A stretch of 64,000 nucleotides of DNA from an uncultured Bacilli bacterium. Its GTDB lineage: Bacteria > Bacillota_I > Bacilli_A > RF39 > UBA660. The stretch spans positions 66,811 to 130,810 of the forward strand of contig CAKPLN010000003.1 in NCBI GenBank assembly GCA_934167665.1, given 5' to 3'. The translations under genes were made by a program, and so were the position numbers. Positions 50,536 through 59,772 of the stretch are shown here, piece by piece. The notes beneath the pieces were generated by a model that was given only the letters and a program-made list of their open reading frames with translations, did not search any database and was not told where the DNA came from. How positions within the stretch are numbered: the first letter of the stretch is position 1; each line of letters starts with the position of its first letter.

Positions 50536-53088
50536 ATGTTAGATAAAAAATATAATCATAAAGAAGTAGAAAAAGATAAATATAATTCTTGGAAAGAAAA
50601 AGGCTATTTTAACGCAACACCAGATAGTAATAAGAAACCATTTTGTATAGTTCTTCCACCTCCTAATGTTACTGGTGTCTTACATTTAGGCCATGCTTGG
50701 GATGTAACTCTTCAAGATATCATCGTTAGATATAAGAGAATGCAAGGGTATGACACTTTATGGCTTCCTGGAATGGACCATGCCGCAATTGCAACTGAAG
50801 CTAAAGTAGTTAAAAGACTAAAAGATCAAGGTAGTGAAAAATATGCGATAGGAAGAGAAAAATTTATTGAAGAATGCTGGAAATGGACTCATGAACATTC
50901 TGACATAATTAGAACTCAATGGGCTAAATTAGGTATATCTCTTGATTATACAAAAGAAAGATTTACTCTTGATGAAGTTATAGAAAAAGCTGTCAAAAAA
51001 GTGTTTGTTGACTACTATAACAAAGGTTTAATCTATCGTGGTGAAAAGATTATTAACTGGGACCCAGCTGCCAAAACAGCCCTATCAAATGAAGAAGTAA
51101 TTTATAAAGAAGAAAAAAGTGCTTTTTATCATCTAAAATATCAACTAGAAGGAACAGACAAATTTATAGATGTCGCAACAACTAGACCAGAAACCTTATT
51201 TGGTGATACTGCTGTTGCGGTTAATGAACAAGATGAACGATATAAAGACTTTGTTGGTAAAAATGTTATTCTACCACTAGTAAATAAAAAAATACCTGTA
51301 ATAACAGATGAACATGCTGATATGACTAAAGGTACTGGTGCCGTTAAGATTACTCCAGCTCATGACCCTAATGACTTCGAAGTAGGTAATAGACACAACT
51401 TAGAAAGAATTCAAATTATGAATGATGATGCTACTATGAATGAAAACTGTCCTACCAAGTATCAAGGTCTAACAAGAGAAGAGTGCCGAGAAGAGGTATT
51501 AAAAGATTTAAAAGAACAAGGCTTATTACTAAAGATAGAACCACTTGTTCATGAAGTTGGCCACTCTGAAAGAACTGGTGTTATGGTTGAACCAATGCTA
51601 AAAAAACAATGGTTTGTTAAAATGCGTCCATTAGCTGATAAAGTATTAGAAAATCAAAAGAATAAAGATACTAAAGTTCATTTTGTTCCATCTCGCTATG
51701 AGAAAACAATGAATCATTGGATGGAAATTACTTATGACTGGTGTATTTCAAGACAACTATGGTGGGGACATAGAATCCCAGCTTGGTATAAAGATGATGA
51801 AGTATACGTTGGTATTAGTGCCCCAACTGGTGAAGGTTGGCATCAAGATGAAGATGTATTAGACACTTGGTTTTCAAGCGCTTTATGGCCATTCGCAACT
51901 CTAGGTTGGCCAGATAAAACGCCTCTTTTAGAAAGATACTATCCTAACAATGTTTTAGTAACTGGTTATGATATTATTCCATTCTGGGTAAATAGAATGA
52001 CTTTCCAAGGAGAAGAATTATTAGGTAAGAGACCTTTCCAAGATTGCTTAATTCATGGTCTTATAAGAGACAAAGAAGGTCGTAAGATGTCTAAGTCGCT
52101 TGGTAACGGTGTTGATCCAATGGATGTTATTGAAGAATATGGTTGTGATGCCCTAAGATATTTCCTAACTACAAATTCAGCTCCTGGTATGGATTTACGT
52201 TATGATGAAGAAAAAGTAAAATCATCTTGGAACTTTATTAATAAACTTTGGAATGCTTCACGTTTCGTATTAATGAACATCGAAAATATTAAAACTAAAG
52301 AATTTAATCACCAAGATCTAAGTCTAGCTGATAAATGGATTCTAACTAAAAAGAATAATCTAATTAAAAGCGTTACTAAGAGTATGAATAAATATGATTT
52401 CCACAATGTTGGAAATGAACTATACACTTTTATATGGAATGATTTCTGTGATTGGTACATTGAATTAACTAAGGCCAATATGACTGATACTACTAAAGCA
52501 GTTTTATTAACAACATTAACTGATATCTTAAAATTATTACATCCATTTATGCCTTACGTAACAGAAGAAATATACAGTATGTTACCAATTAAGGATCAGG
52601 CGTCTATTATGATTTCCTCTTATCCAGAATATGATAAAACATTAGTATTTAAAACAGAAAGTGAACAATTAGAAAGTATATTAACAGATATAGTTTCAAT
52701 TCGTAATTTAAAAGCTTCAAATAAAGTAACTAAAGATTCTTTAGTAAATATAAAATGCTCAAATGAACTATTCAATAATATCTTTATTTCTCAATTAAAA
52801 ATAGCTCCAGAAAGCATTTGTATAGAGCCAAAAGAGGATATGGCAAGTTGTAATTATAAATCAGCTAATATCAATATTACCTATTATTTTGAACACGAAA
52901 AAATAGACACTAAAGCTCTTGAAGAAGAATTTGAAAAATTAACTCAGTCAATTAAAAGACGTGAAGGCTTATTAGCTAATGAAAATTATGTTAATAAAGC
53001 TCCTGCTAATATAGTTGAACTTGATCGTAAAAAACTAAAAGAAGAACAAGAAAAACTAGCATACTTAAAAGAACAACTTGGAAAATAA
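50536..53088 (+). CDS. valS: Valyl-tRNA synthetase
   Basis: 850 residues, normal for ValS. H50-L-G-H53 (HIGH class) and K517-M-S-K-S521 form the class I active site. The editing domain with TTRPETLFGDTAVAVN hydrolyses Thr-tRNA-Val, WWGHRIPAWY and the C-terminal coiled-coil arm are present. GGAGTGAT serves the ATG at 50536. Regulated by the T-box upstream and ended by a strong terminator. Confidence 0.97.
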   Translation: MLDKKYNHKEVEKDKYNSWKEKGYFNATPDSNKKPFCIVLPPPNVTGVLHLGHAWDVTLQDIIVRYKRMQGYDTLWLPGMDHAAIATEAKVVKRLKDQGSEKYAIGREKFIEECWKWTHEHSDIIRTQWAKLGISLDYTKERFTLDEVIEKAVKKVFVDYYNKGLIYRGEKIINWDPAAKTALSNEEVIYKEEKSAFYHLKYQLEGTDKFIDVATTRPETLFGDTAVAVNEQDERYKDFVGKNVILPLVNKKIPVITDEHADMTKGTGAVKITPAHDPNDFEVGNRHNLERIQIMNDDATMNENCPTKYQGLTREECREEVLKDLKEQGLLLKIEPLVHEVGHSERTGVMVEPMLKKQWFVKMRPLADKVLENQKNKDTKVHFVPSRYEKTMNHWMEITYDWCISRQLWWGHRIPAWYKDDEVYVGISAPTGEGWHQDEDVLDTWFSSALWPFATLGWPDKTPLLERYYPNNVLVTGYDIIPFWVNRMTFQGEELLGKRPFQDCLIHGLIRDKEGRKMSKSLGNGVDPMDVIEEYGCDALRYFLTTNSAPGMDLRYDEEKVKSSWNFINKLWNASRFVLMNIENIKTKEFNHQDLSLADKWILTKKNNLIKSVTKSMNKYDFHNVGNELYTFIWNDFCDWYIELTKANMTDTTKAVLLTTLTDILKLLHPFMPYVTEEIYSMLPIKDQASIMISSYPEYDKTLVFKTESEQLESILTDIVSIRNLKASNKVTKDSLVNIKCSNELFNNIFISQLKIAPESICIEPKEDMASCNYKSANINITYYFEHEKIDTKALEEEFEKLTQSIKRREGLLANENYVNKAPANIVELDRKKLKEEQEKLAYLKEQLGK

Positions 53089-53090
53089 TG

Positions 53091-53118
53091 ATGTAGGTTT
53101 ATACCTACATTTTTTTTA
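53091..53118 (+). terminator. Terminator after valS
   Basis: ATGTAGGT-TTAT-ACCTACAT followed by T9. Confidence 0.95.
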
Positions 53119-53189
53119 TAATTTTTTATTTAATATACTATTCGACAAAATACTTCCTTATAAAATGTTAAATTAATACTGGTGATTAC

Positions 53190-53642
53190 ATGAAAAAGAC
53201 ATTTTTACTAAGTATATTTTTTATTACTCTTGGTACTATTCTAGGAATATTCTTAAGAAATAGTTATAAAGATAATCTCTTAGGAGCCTTTGGTGAAGGC
53301 AAAATATATTATTTTCTTCAAGAGGGAGTCTATTCTAATAAAGACATAATGACAGAAAATACTAAGGATCTTAATATAAAATTAGTTAATGAAGAAAACG
53401 GTAAATATTATGTATATTTAGGTATAACTAGAGATGAAGAAAATGTCAAAAAAATAAAAGAAATATATAATACTAAAGGTTATCAACTATATATTAAAGA
53501 AATTAATCTTTCTAATGAAGAATTTTATAATAATGTAACACAGTTTGATCTTTTAATAAAAAACACTACTAAAGAAGAAGAAATATTAACTATAGAGGAG
53601 GTTGTATTAGCTAATTATGAAGAAATAATTAAAAAACAATAA
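53190..53642 (+). CDS. SpoIIB-like membrane protein with SPOR-like domain
   Basis: 150 residues with one N-terminal transmembrane helix (about 4-22). The extracytoplasmic part (IYYFLQEGVYSN, then GKYYVYLGITRDEENVKK and YQLYIKEI) has the SPOR-like beta-alpha-beta pattern that binds denuded peptidoglycan. In B. subtilis spoIIB lies in the same valS-to-mreC region, so a SpoIIB-like role in engulfment is likely, though similarity is only by pattern. Confidence 0.65.
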   Translation: MKKTFLLSIFFITLGTILGIFLRNSYKDNLLGAFGEGKIYYFLQEGVYSNKDIMTENTKDLNIKLVNEENGKYYVYLGITRDEENVKKIKEIYNTKGYQLYIKEINLSNEEFYNNVTQFDLLIKNTTKEEEILTIEEVVLANYEEIIKKQ

Positions 53643-53675
53643 ATATTAATATTATTTGCTAATAATATAGTAGAG

Positions 53676-54371
53676 GTGATTTTTATTAACTACAAAATAA
53701 AAGATATACCTAAACTAGAACGCCCTAGAGAACGCTTAAAAGAAGTAGGAGCAAGTAATCTTACTGATAAAGAGTTATTAGCAATAATCCTAAAAACAGG
53801 TACTAAAAACTATAGTGTTAATGATTTAGCTATTGAAATATTAAGAAAATATTCTCTTCAAGAACTACCTAATATTACAATAAATGAATTAATTAAAATA
53901 AAAGGTATAGGTGAAGTAAAAGCTATAGAGTTACTAAGTACTATTGAACTTGGCAAAAGAATTTATCTAAAACCTAAAGTGAATTTAAAGAAAATGACTA
54001 ATCCTAAAGACATTTGGGAAAGTACTAAATATCTTTTTGTTAATAAAAAACAAGAATTATTCTACTGTTTATATTTTAATAATCAGCAAGAACTTATAGA
54101 AAGGAAATTATTATTTATGGGAACTATTAATAAAAGTATAACTCATCCAAGAGAAGTATTTAAAGAAGCCTATCGTCTAAGTGCTTCCAGTATTATTTGT
54201 CTGCACAATCATCCAAGTGGTAACTTAACGCCAAGTGAGGCTGACATAAATTTTACTAAAGCTATTGTAAAAGTTGGTAATATTCAAGGCATACCTGTTC
54301 TGGATCATATTATTGTTAATGAAGATTCATTTTATAGCTTTTATGATCATCAAAATATTTTAAATATCTAA
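53676..54371 (+). CDS. radC: RadC-family JAB-domain protein
   Basis: 231 residues if started at GTG 53676, but GAGGTGAT (53672-53679) overlaps that GTG and instead suits ATT 53685, giving INYKIKDIPKLERPRERL, which matches the usual RadC start. A helix-hairpin-helix segment is followed by the JAB/MPN domain with H177-N-H179-P-S-G and SEADINFT. RadC is not proven to be in DNA repair. It sits before mreC as in B. subtilis. Confidence 0.9.
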   Translation: MIFINYKIKDIPKLERPRERLKEVGASNLTDKELLAIILKTGTKNYSVNDLAIEILRKYSLQELPNITINELIKIKGIGEVKAIELLSTIELGKRIYLKPKVNLKKMTNPKDIWESTKYLFVNKKQELFYCLYFNNQQELIERKLLFMGTINKSITHPREVFKEAYRLSASSIICLHNHPSGNLTPSEADINFTKAIVKVGNIQGIPVLDHIIVNEDSFYSFYDHQNILNI

Positions 54372-54420
54372 TTGTAAGAGTTAAAAATTAAATATATAAT
54401 TAAAAATAGGAGTGACCAAT

Positions 54421-55221
54421 ATGTACCCAAAAAAGCCTAAATTATCAAATAAAAATAAACTCTTATATACTATTATTACATTAGTAGTTATTATAGCTTT
54501 AACAATATCATTAAATCCAAATAGAGAACCTAACTTTATTGAAAACATCTTAAAGAAAGTTCCTACTTTAGTAAATAAAACTATAACAATACCATTTACT
54601 AAAGCAGTAAGTAAAAATGAACAAAATCAAGATGAAAATTACTTAATCCAAAAGAATTTAAATGCTGCTCTTAATCAAGAAATATCAGAACTAAAAAGCC
54701 TCTTAGAACTTAATAAAACTCTAACAGAATATGAAGTAGAAAATGCTACAACATTATCAAGAAATAAAAGTTATTGGTTTAATACTATAACTATTGATAA
54801 AGGTAAAAAAGATGGTATTAAAAAGGATATGGCTGTAATTACAAGTAATGGTCTAATTGGCAAAATCAATAAAGTTTATAGTAACTCCAGTGAAGTAAAA
54901 TTAATAACATCTAATGATGCTAATTATAAAATAAGTGTTTCAATCAGAATAAATGGTGTTGATAACTACGCTATATTAAACGGCTATAATCAAGAAAAGA
55001 ACCTTTTAAAGGTAACCGGTGTTTCTAAAACAATAAGTATAAATAAAGGTGATGCTGTTTTAACAAGTGGATTAGGAGAATTATTCCCAGCTGGTATTTT
55101 CATAGGTGAAGTTAGTGAAATAGAAAATGATAAATACGACTTAAGTAAAAATGTTTATATAAAGACTAATCAAGATTTTAATAGTATTCATTATGTAAGC
55201 GTTTTAAAGGAGAAAAAATAA
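54421..55221 (+). CDS. mreC: Rod shape-determining protein MreC
   Basis: 266 residues from the ATG at 54421 (AGGAGTGACC upstream; GTG 54412 is part of this site). One N-terminal transmembrane helix, a coiled coil (about 65-95), then the beta-barrel dimerisation domain with VITSNGLIGKINKVYSNSSE and SGLGELFPAGIFIGEVSEI. It organises the elongasome. No mreB is found next to it. mreD begins one base after its stop. Confidence 0.92.
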   Translation: MYPKKPKLSNKNKLLYTIITLVVIIALTISLNPNREPNFIENILKKVPTLVNKTITIPFTKAVSKNEQNQDENYLIQKNLNAALNQEISELKSLLELNKTLTEYEVENATTLSRNKSYWFNTITIDKGKKDGIKKDMAVITSNGLIGKINKVYSNSSEVKLITSNDANYKISVSIRINGVDNYAILNGYNQEKNLLKVTGVSKTISINKGDAVLTSGLGELFPAGIFIGEVSEIENDKYDLSKNVYIKTNQDFNSIHYVSVLKEKK

Positions 55222-55222
55222 T

Positions 55223-55729
55223 ATGTTACCTATAATAATAGTTTTAATATCCCTTCTTTTAGATGGCTTTCTTACTAATATTTTGCCCTATACAGTAGAA
55301 AATCTTTCACTATTAACACCATCACTAACATTAATAAGTCTTCTTCTTATTTATCCCTTTTATAGAAAAAAAGAAATGAAATATACTATATTAATTCTTA
55401 TAACCGGGGTAATATATGACTTATTATATACAAATTTATTATTCTTTAATGCCATATTATTTTATATTGTTATAAGAATAATGCAATATATATACAAAAA
55501 TTACGAAATTAACTATTTTACAATTATCATAAATACTATAATAGCTATAACTACTTATGAAGTATTACAAGTTATTATAATATCAATATATAACCTATAT
55601 CCTATAACACTATATAGTTTAGTTTATAAAATAAAAAGTAGCTTGCTTCTAAATATTATCTATGCTGAATTAATCTATTTTATTATAAGTATTATTCCTA
55701 GAAAATATCGTAAAATAAATATCAATTAG
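55223..55729 (+). CDS. mreD: Rod shape-determining protein MreD
   Basis: 168 residues, five or more hydrophobic helices, spaced as in MreD (LDGFLTNILPYTVENLSL, GVIYDLLYTNLLFFNAIL). It lies directly after mreC with a shared AAGGAG signal. Confidence 0.88.
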   Translation: MLPIIIVLISLLLDGFLTNILPYTVENLSLLTPSLTLISLLLIYPFYRKKEMKYTILILITGVIYDLLYTNLLFFNAILFYIVIRIMQYIYKNYEINYFTIIINTIIAITTYEVLQVIIISIYNLYPITLYSLVYKIKSSLLLNIIYAELIYFIISIIPRKYRKININ

Positions 55730-55775
55730 TATATTTATTTTTTATTTTGCATATCATTTGTTAAGGAGAATCAAT

Positions 55776-56348
55776 ATGCAAAATAAAACTATAAAGAAAA
55801 AACTAGTATTAAAGAAAAACATTCGTAGAATTATAAATCAAACACTATTAGCTATAATTATAACTTTAATTAGCTTAATCGCCGTTAAAAAAGAACCTAA
55901 TTTAAAAAATATATTAATTGAAAATGTTTATGAAAAAAGTTTTAAATTTACTAAGGCTAGGGAATTATATAAAAAGTATTTTGGTTCACTAATACCTATT
56001 GAAAAAATTTTAAAAGAAGAAAAACCTGTCTTTAATGAAAAATTATCTTACACCTCTAAAAATGCTTATAAAGATGGTGTGGCTTTAAAAGTAACTGATA
56101 ATTATTTAGTACCAGCTTTAGAAAGTGGGGTAGTTGTTTTTATTGGTGAAAAATCAGATTACGGAACTACTCTAATTATAGAACAGACTGATGGAATAGC
56201 AGTATTCTATTCAAATATAAATTTTGTTGATATAAAGTTATACGATTATATTGAAAAAGGTGAATTATTAGGTGAGGCAATAGATAGTAAAATTTATTTA
56301 GTATTTTCTAAAGATGGAGCCTATTTAGATTATAAAAACTATCTCTAA
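55776..56348 (+). CDS. spoIVFA: SpoIVFA-like protein with degenerate M23 domain
   Basis: 190 residues from the ATG at 55776 (AAGGAGAATC upstream). A transmembrane helix near residues 25-45 precedes an extracytoplasmic M23/LytM-like domain (GEKSDYGTTLIIEQTDGIAVFYSNI) without the zinc histidines. SpoIVFA holds and inhibits the protease SpoIVFB in the outer forespore membrane. Its end overlaps spoIVFB by 20 bases. Confidence 0.82.
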   Translation: MQNKTIKKKLVLKKNIRRIINQTLLAIIITLISLIAVKKEPNLKNILIENVYEKSFKFTKARELYKKYFGSLIPIEKILKEEKPVFNEKLSYTSKNAYKDGVALKVTDNYLVPALESGVVVFIGEKSDYGTTLIIEQTDGIAVFYSNINFVDIKLYDYIEKGELLGEAIDSKIYLVFSKDGAYLDYKNYL

Positions 56349-57117
56349 ATACATAAAAATAGATTTAACCGTATATATAATAGCTTTAATATCTATTTTT
56401 ACAGCCTCATATAATATTTTTATAATTATTAGTTTTCTAATATTCATCCATGAATTAGGTCATTTTCTATGTGCTAAAATACTAAACATAGAAGTAGATA
56501 AAATAATTATTTATCCCCTAGGAGGTATATCTAAGTTTAATTTACCACTAAACTCTAGTCAATTAACGGAATTTCTAATTTTAATTTCTGGACCACTATT
56601 TCAATTTTTAGCCTATATTTTATTAAAAAAATATTATACTAGATATACTGAATTAATAGATTTATATCATTACGGTATTTTATTTTTTAATTTACTACCA
56701 GTTTATCCATTAGATGGTGGTAAATTAATAAATCTATTATTATCTTATTTCTTACCATATAAATTAAGCCTTAAAGCAACTATTTTCATTAGTTATGTTT
56801 TTATATTGTTACTAATTTTAATGAATTGTAAACATATCTATATAAATCTAATTATTATAATTATATTCTTAGTATATAAAGTAGCCAAAGAGCAAGTTAA
56901 AATACCAGAAATTTATAATAAATTTTTATTAGAAAGATATTTAAATAAATATAAGTTTAAACACAGTAAAATAATAAATAGTAAAGAAAAATTTTATCGT
57001 AATAGGCGTCATTTAATTAAAGTAGGGGACAAGTATTACTTAGAAGATGAATATTTAGAAAAAAAATATAGAAATTATAAAAAAAGTGTTGACTACTTAA
57101 AAAGTACTATGCTATAA
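56329..57117 (+). CDS. spoIVFB: SpoIVFB intramembrane metalloprotease with apparent ATT start
   Basis: 262 residues. H41-E-L-G-H45 and D129 in LLPVYPLDGGK are the zinc ligands of the M50/S2P proteases; several transmembrane helices surround them. SpoIVFB cleaves pro-SigK. The frame is open only from ATT 56329, just after a TAG; no ATG, GTG or TTG comes before the active site (first ATG 56821). GGAG at 56316-56319 lies nine bases before that ATT. The cytoplasmic C-terminal tail is basic. The -10 promoter element of tRNA-Ala lies at its end. Confidence 0.88.
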   Translation: MIKTISKYIKIDLTVYIIALISIFTASYNIFIIISFLIFIHELGHFLCAKILNIEVDKIIIYPLGGISKFNLPLNSSQLTEFLILISGPLFQFLAYILLKKYYTRYTELIDLYHYGILFFNLLPVYPLDGGKLINLLLSYFLPYKLSLKATIFISYVFILLLILMNCKHIYINLIIIIIFLVYKVAKEQVKIPEIYNKFLLERYLNKYKFKHSKIINSKEKFYRNRRHLIKVGDKYYLEDEYLEKKYRNYKKSVDYLKSTML

Positions 57118-57118
57118 T
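57089..57118 (+). promoter_or_regulatory. Promoter of tRNA-Ala
   Basis: TTGACT (57089-57094) and TATAAT (57113-57118), 18-base spacer, inside the end of spoIVFB. Confidence 0.75.
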
Positions 57119-57151
57119 TCAATTACTGACTGTGATTAACAGGTTAGTTAT

Positions 57152-57227
57152 GGGGCATTAGCTCAGCTGGGAGAGCGCCACGTTTGCACCGTGGAGGTCA
57201 GCGGTTCGATCCCGCTATGCTCCACCA
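57152..57227 (+). tRNA. tRNA-Ala(UGC)
   Basis: Complete cloverleaf with CCA; anticodon loop TTTGCAC gives TGC. It stands alone between spoIVFB and the PrsW-like gene. Confidence 0.97.
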
Positions 57228-57237
57228 TGTTGAAATT

Positions 57238-57260
57238 AACGTTGAGAAATCAACGTTTTT
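57238..57260 (+). terminator. Terminator after tRNA-Ala
   Basis: AACGTTGA-GAAA-TCAACGTT and T5, identical to the stem at attL (10704). Confidence 0.9.
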
Positions 57261-57395
57261 ATTTTGCCTACGTAGCTTTTACGTAATACTTTTCTTTTTT
57301 CCTTTATTTCTTTACTTTTTAAAGATTACCTAATAACTAGATAATCTTTTTGTTTGTAAATTTTTTATTTAATTCATATACTTTATAAAATTTCA

Positions 57396-57404
57396 TGATA
57401 TAAT
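57396..57404 (+). promoter_or_regulatory. Extended -10 promoter of the PrsW-like gene
   Basis: TGATATAAT, 31 bases before the start codon; no clear -35. Confidence 0.5.
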
Positions 57405-57435
57405 CAAGATAATAGATTACAATGGAGAAGATATC

Positions 57436-58584
57436 ATGAACAGTACTTTATTAATGGCAATTGCCATCATACCAGTTATTTTAATACTATCATTTATTCA
57501 ATCAAAAGATAAAAATAAGGAACCGATAGGACTATTAGTCCAATTATTTATAGGTGGTGTCATTTCATGCTTCATGGTAATGATGGTAAGCTCCGTTTTA
57601 TCAAATTTTTTACCATTTATGAATACCGACATTTCATCAGGTAGTGCCAGCTTTTTAGATATATTTTTATATTCCTTTGTTGGTGTAGCCTTAATAGAGG
57701 AATTTTGTAAATTTATAATAACCTATGCACTAAGTTATCGTCATAAAGCCTTTGATGAAGCCTATGATATTGTTGTTTATGCAATATTTGTCGCCTTAGG
57801 CTTTGCTGGCTTTGAAAATATCTTATATGTAGCAGGTAGTGGGAAACTAGCAACCGGAATATTTAGAGGAATTACCGCTGTACCAGGGCATGCTTGTGAT
57901 GGTTTATTTATGGGATATTATTTGAGTCTTGCTAAAATATCTGCCATAAAGAAAGAAAAGTCTGATGAAACAGTTAATATCATCAAAAGTATATTTGTAC
58001 CGACAATAATGCATGGAATTTATGATTTCTGCTGCTTCTATAATGTTCAATATATAACTATAGTATTTATTATATTTGTTATATTCATGTATATAGTATC
58101 TTTAAAGAAACTAAATTATGCAGCAAAAAATAATGTTAATCTCTTTGAAAAGAAACAGGAACCAGAAAAAGAAGAAGTATTAACACCGACTGTGAGTGAG
58201 ACAGAAAAAAAAGCTGACACTAGTAGCACACTACAAACCCTTACTATTGGTCAAAGAAATACCAATAATTCAGATTATTTTACTATTAGTCCAACTCAAA
58301 CTATTCCAAGTTTTAATAGTAAAAGTGATAATTTTCACTTTGAAGGTAGTGGTGTTCCCTATATTCCTAATGACTTTGATAGAAGAGATTTAACTGCTCC
58401 TCCAGTAATTAGTGAAAAACAAACTGCTGAGTATGTTCCAGAAAACGAAGAGAGAATAGATTTACCAATACCAGAAGTACCAGTAGAACTATTAAATCCA
58501 ACAATTGATAAAACTAAGTGTGTATATTGTGGAGCAGAGGTAAACGGTGAATACTGCTCAAGCTGTGGCCACAAAGTAAAATGA
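57436..58584 (+). CDS. PrsW-family intramembrane protease with zinc ribbon
   Basis: 382 residues, GGAGAAG upstream. About seven transmembrane helices in the first 225 residues. EEFCK (near 90), DEAYDIVVYAIFVALGFAGFEN, PGHACDG and HGIYDF are the conserved PrsW/CAAX-protease-like motifs; PrsW cleaves anti-sigma factors in B. subtilis. A Pro/Ser/Thr-rich cytoplasmic linker (about 235-360) ends in a four-cysteine zinc ribbon, CVYCGAEVNGEYCSSCG, an unusual addition. Confidence 0.88.
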   Translation: MNSTLLMAIAIIPVILILSFIQSKDKNKEPIGLLVQLFIGGVISCFMVMMVSSVLSNFLPFMNTDISSGSASFLDIFLYSFVGVALIEEFCKFIITYALSYRHKAFDEAYDIVVYAIFVALGFAGFENILYVAGSGKLATGIFRGITAVPGHACDGLFMGYYLSLAKISAIKKEKSDETVNIIKSIFVPTIMHGIYDFCCFYNVQYITIVFIIFVIFMYIVSLKKLNYAAKNNVNLFEKKQEPEKEEVLTPTVSETEKKADTSSTLQTLTIGQRNTNNSDYFTISPTQTIPSFNSKSDNFHFEGSGVPYIPNDFDRRDLTAPPVISEKQTAEYVPENEERIDLPIPEVPVELLNPTIDKTKCVYCGAEVNGEYCSSCGHKVK

Positions 58585-58607
58585 AGTTATAAAAAAGGAG
58601 TGCTTAA

Positions 58608-59609
58608 ATGAAAGTATTACTATACACAGAAGGCGAAAAAATGTCTTCCAAAAGTGGCTTGGGTAAAGCCATAAAGCATCAAATGAAAGCCTTAGAGTAT
58701 GCCAACGTAGAGTACACAAGGAATCTTAAAGATGACTACGATATAATCCATATAAATTTTTATGGACCTAAATCATATTACTTAGCTAAAAAAGCTAGAA
58801 AAAACGGCAAAAAAGTGGTTTATCATGCTCACAGTACTGAGGAAGATTTTAGAGATGGTTTTATTTTCTGCAAACAAATATCCAAAGAATTTAAAAAATG
58901 GTTAATAAAGTGTTATAGTCTAGGAGATGTAATAGTAACACCAACACCATATTCTAAAAGACTGTTAGAAAATTATGGGATAAAAAAGAAAATTTATGCC
59001 ATTTCTAATGGAATTGAATTAGACTTATTTAAAAAAGATAAAAAGGCTGGAAAACGTTTTAGAGAAAAATATAATTTTAAAAAAGATGATAAAGTAATAA
59101 TTGGTATTGGTTTATATATAAGAAGAAAAGGAATTGTTGACTTTGTAGAGTTAGCTAAGAGATGTCCTGAGTACAAATTTATTTGGTTTGGTTATAGTCC
59201 ATTAGAGGCTGCTACCAAAGATGTAAGAGAAGCTGTTAATACTAAATTAGATAATTTAATCTTTGCTGGATATGTAGAACAAGAAGTAATAAAAGAAGCC
59301 ATGAACGGTTGTGATATATACCTATTCCCAACATTTGAAGAAACAGAAGGTATACCTATTATTGAAGCTTGTGCTTGTCAAACAAACGCAATAATCAGAG
59401 ATATACCAATATTTGATGGTTGGTTAGAAGATGGTAAAAATGTCTATAAAGCTAAAGATGTAGATGAATTTGAAATAAAAATAAGAAAACTAATAAATAA
59501 AGAATTACCATCACTAGCTAATAAGGCCTATAAGATTGCAGAAGAAAGAGATTTAAAAATTGTAGGACAAGAATTAAAACAAGTTTATGAAGAGGTTTTA
59601 AAGAAGTAA
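58608..59609 (+). CDS. GT4-family glycolipid glycosyltransferase
   Basis: 333 residues, AAAGGAG upstream. GT-B fold: N-terminal GEKMSSKSGLGKAIKHQMKAL, sugar-nucleotide half with GIGLYIRRKGIVDF, FAGYV and catalytic EETEGIPIIEA. The pattern fits glycosyltransferases that add glucose or galactose to diacylglycerol in mollicutes and low-GC Firmicutes. It is probably membrane-associated. Confidence 0.85.
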   Translation: MKVLLYTEGEKMSSKSGLGKAIKHQMKALEYANVEYTRNLKDDYDIIHINFYGPKSYYLAKKARKNGKKVVYHAHSTEEDFRDGFIFCKQISKEFKKWLIKCYSLGDVIVTPTPYSKRLLENYGIKKKIYAISNGIELDLFKKDKKAGKRFREKYNFKKDDKVIIGIGLYIRRKGIVDFVELAKRCPEYKFIWFGYSPLEAATKDVREAVNTKLDNLIFAGYVEQEVIKEAMNGCDIYLFPTFEETEGIPIIEACACQTNAIIRDIPIFDGWLEDGKNVYKAKDVDEFEIKIRKLINKELPSLANKAYKIAEERDLKIVGQELKQVYEEVLKK

Positions 59610-59671
59610 ATAAATATAAATTGAAGTTATAATATAAATCTAACTTTTTTCGTAAAAATTCGTCAAAAGGC

Positions 59672-59700
59672 TTGCTTAAAACAAAAAACAATAATAAAAT
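59672..59700 (+). promoter_or_regulatory. Possible promoter of the secretion locus
   Basis: TTGCTT (59672-59677) and TAAAAT (59695-59700) with a 17-base spacer, 73 bases before the first small gene. Confidence 0.4.
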
Positions 59701-59772
59701 GTAATCATAAGGATATGGATTTGGTTGAAAGTAACAAAAGTATTCTTAAAACAAAATTTATAGGAGGAAAAT

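Noticed and set aside
57300..57360. Further terminator-like AGATTA/TAATCT stem
   Set aside because: Possible, but the stem is short and no gene lies directly before it.
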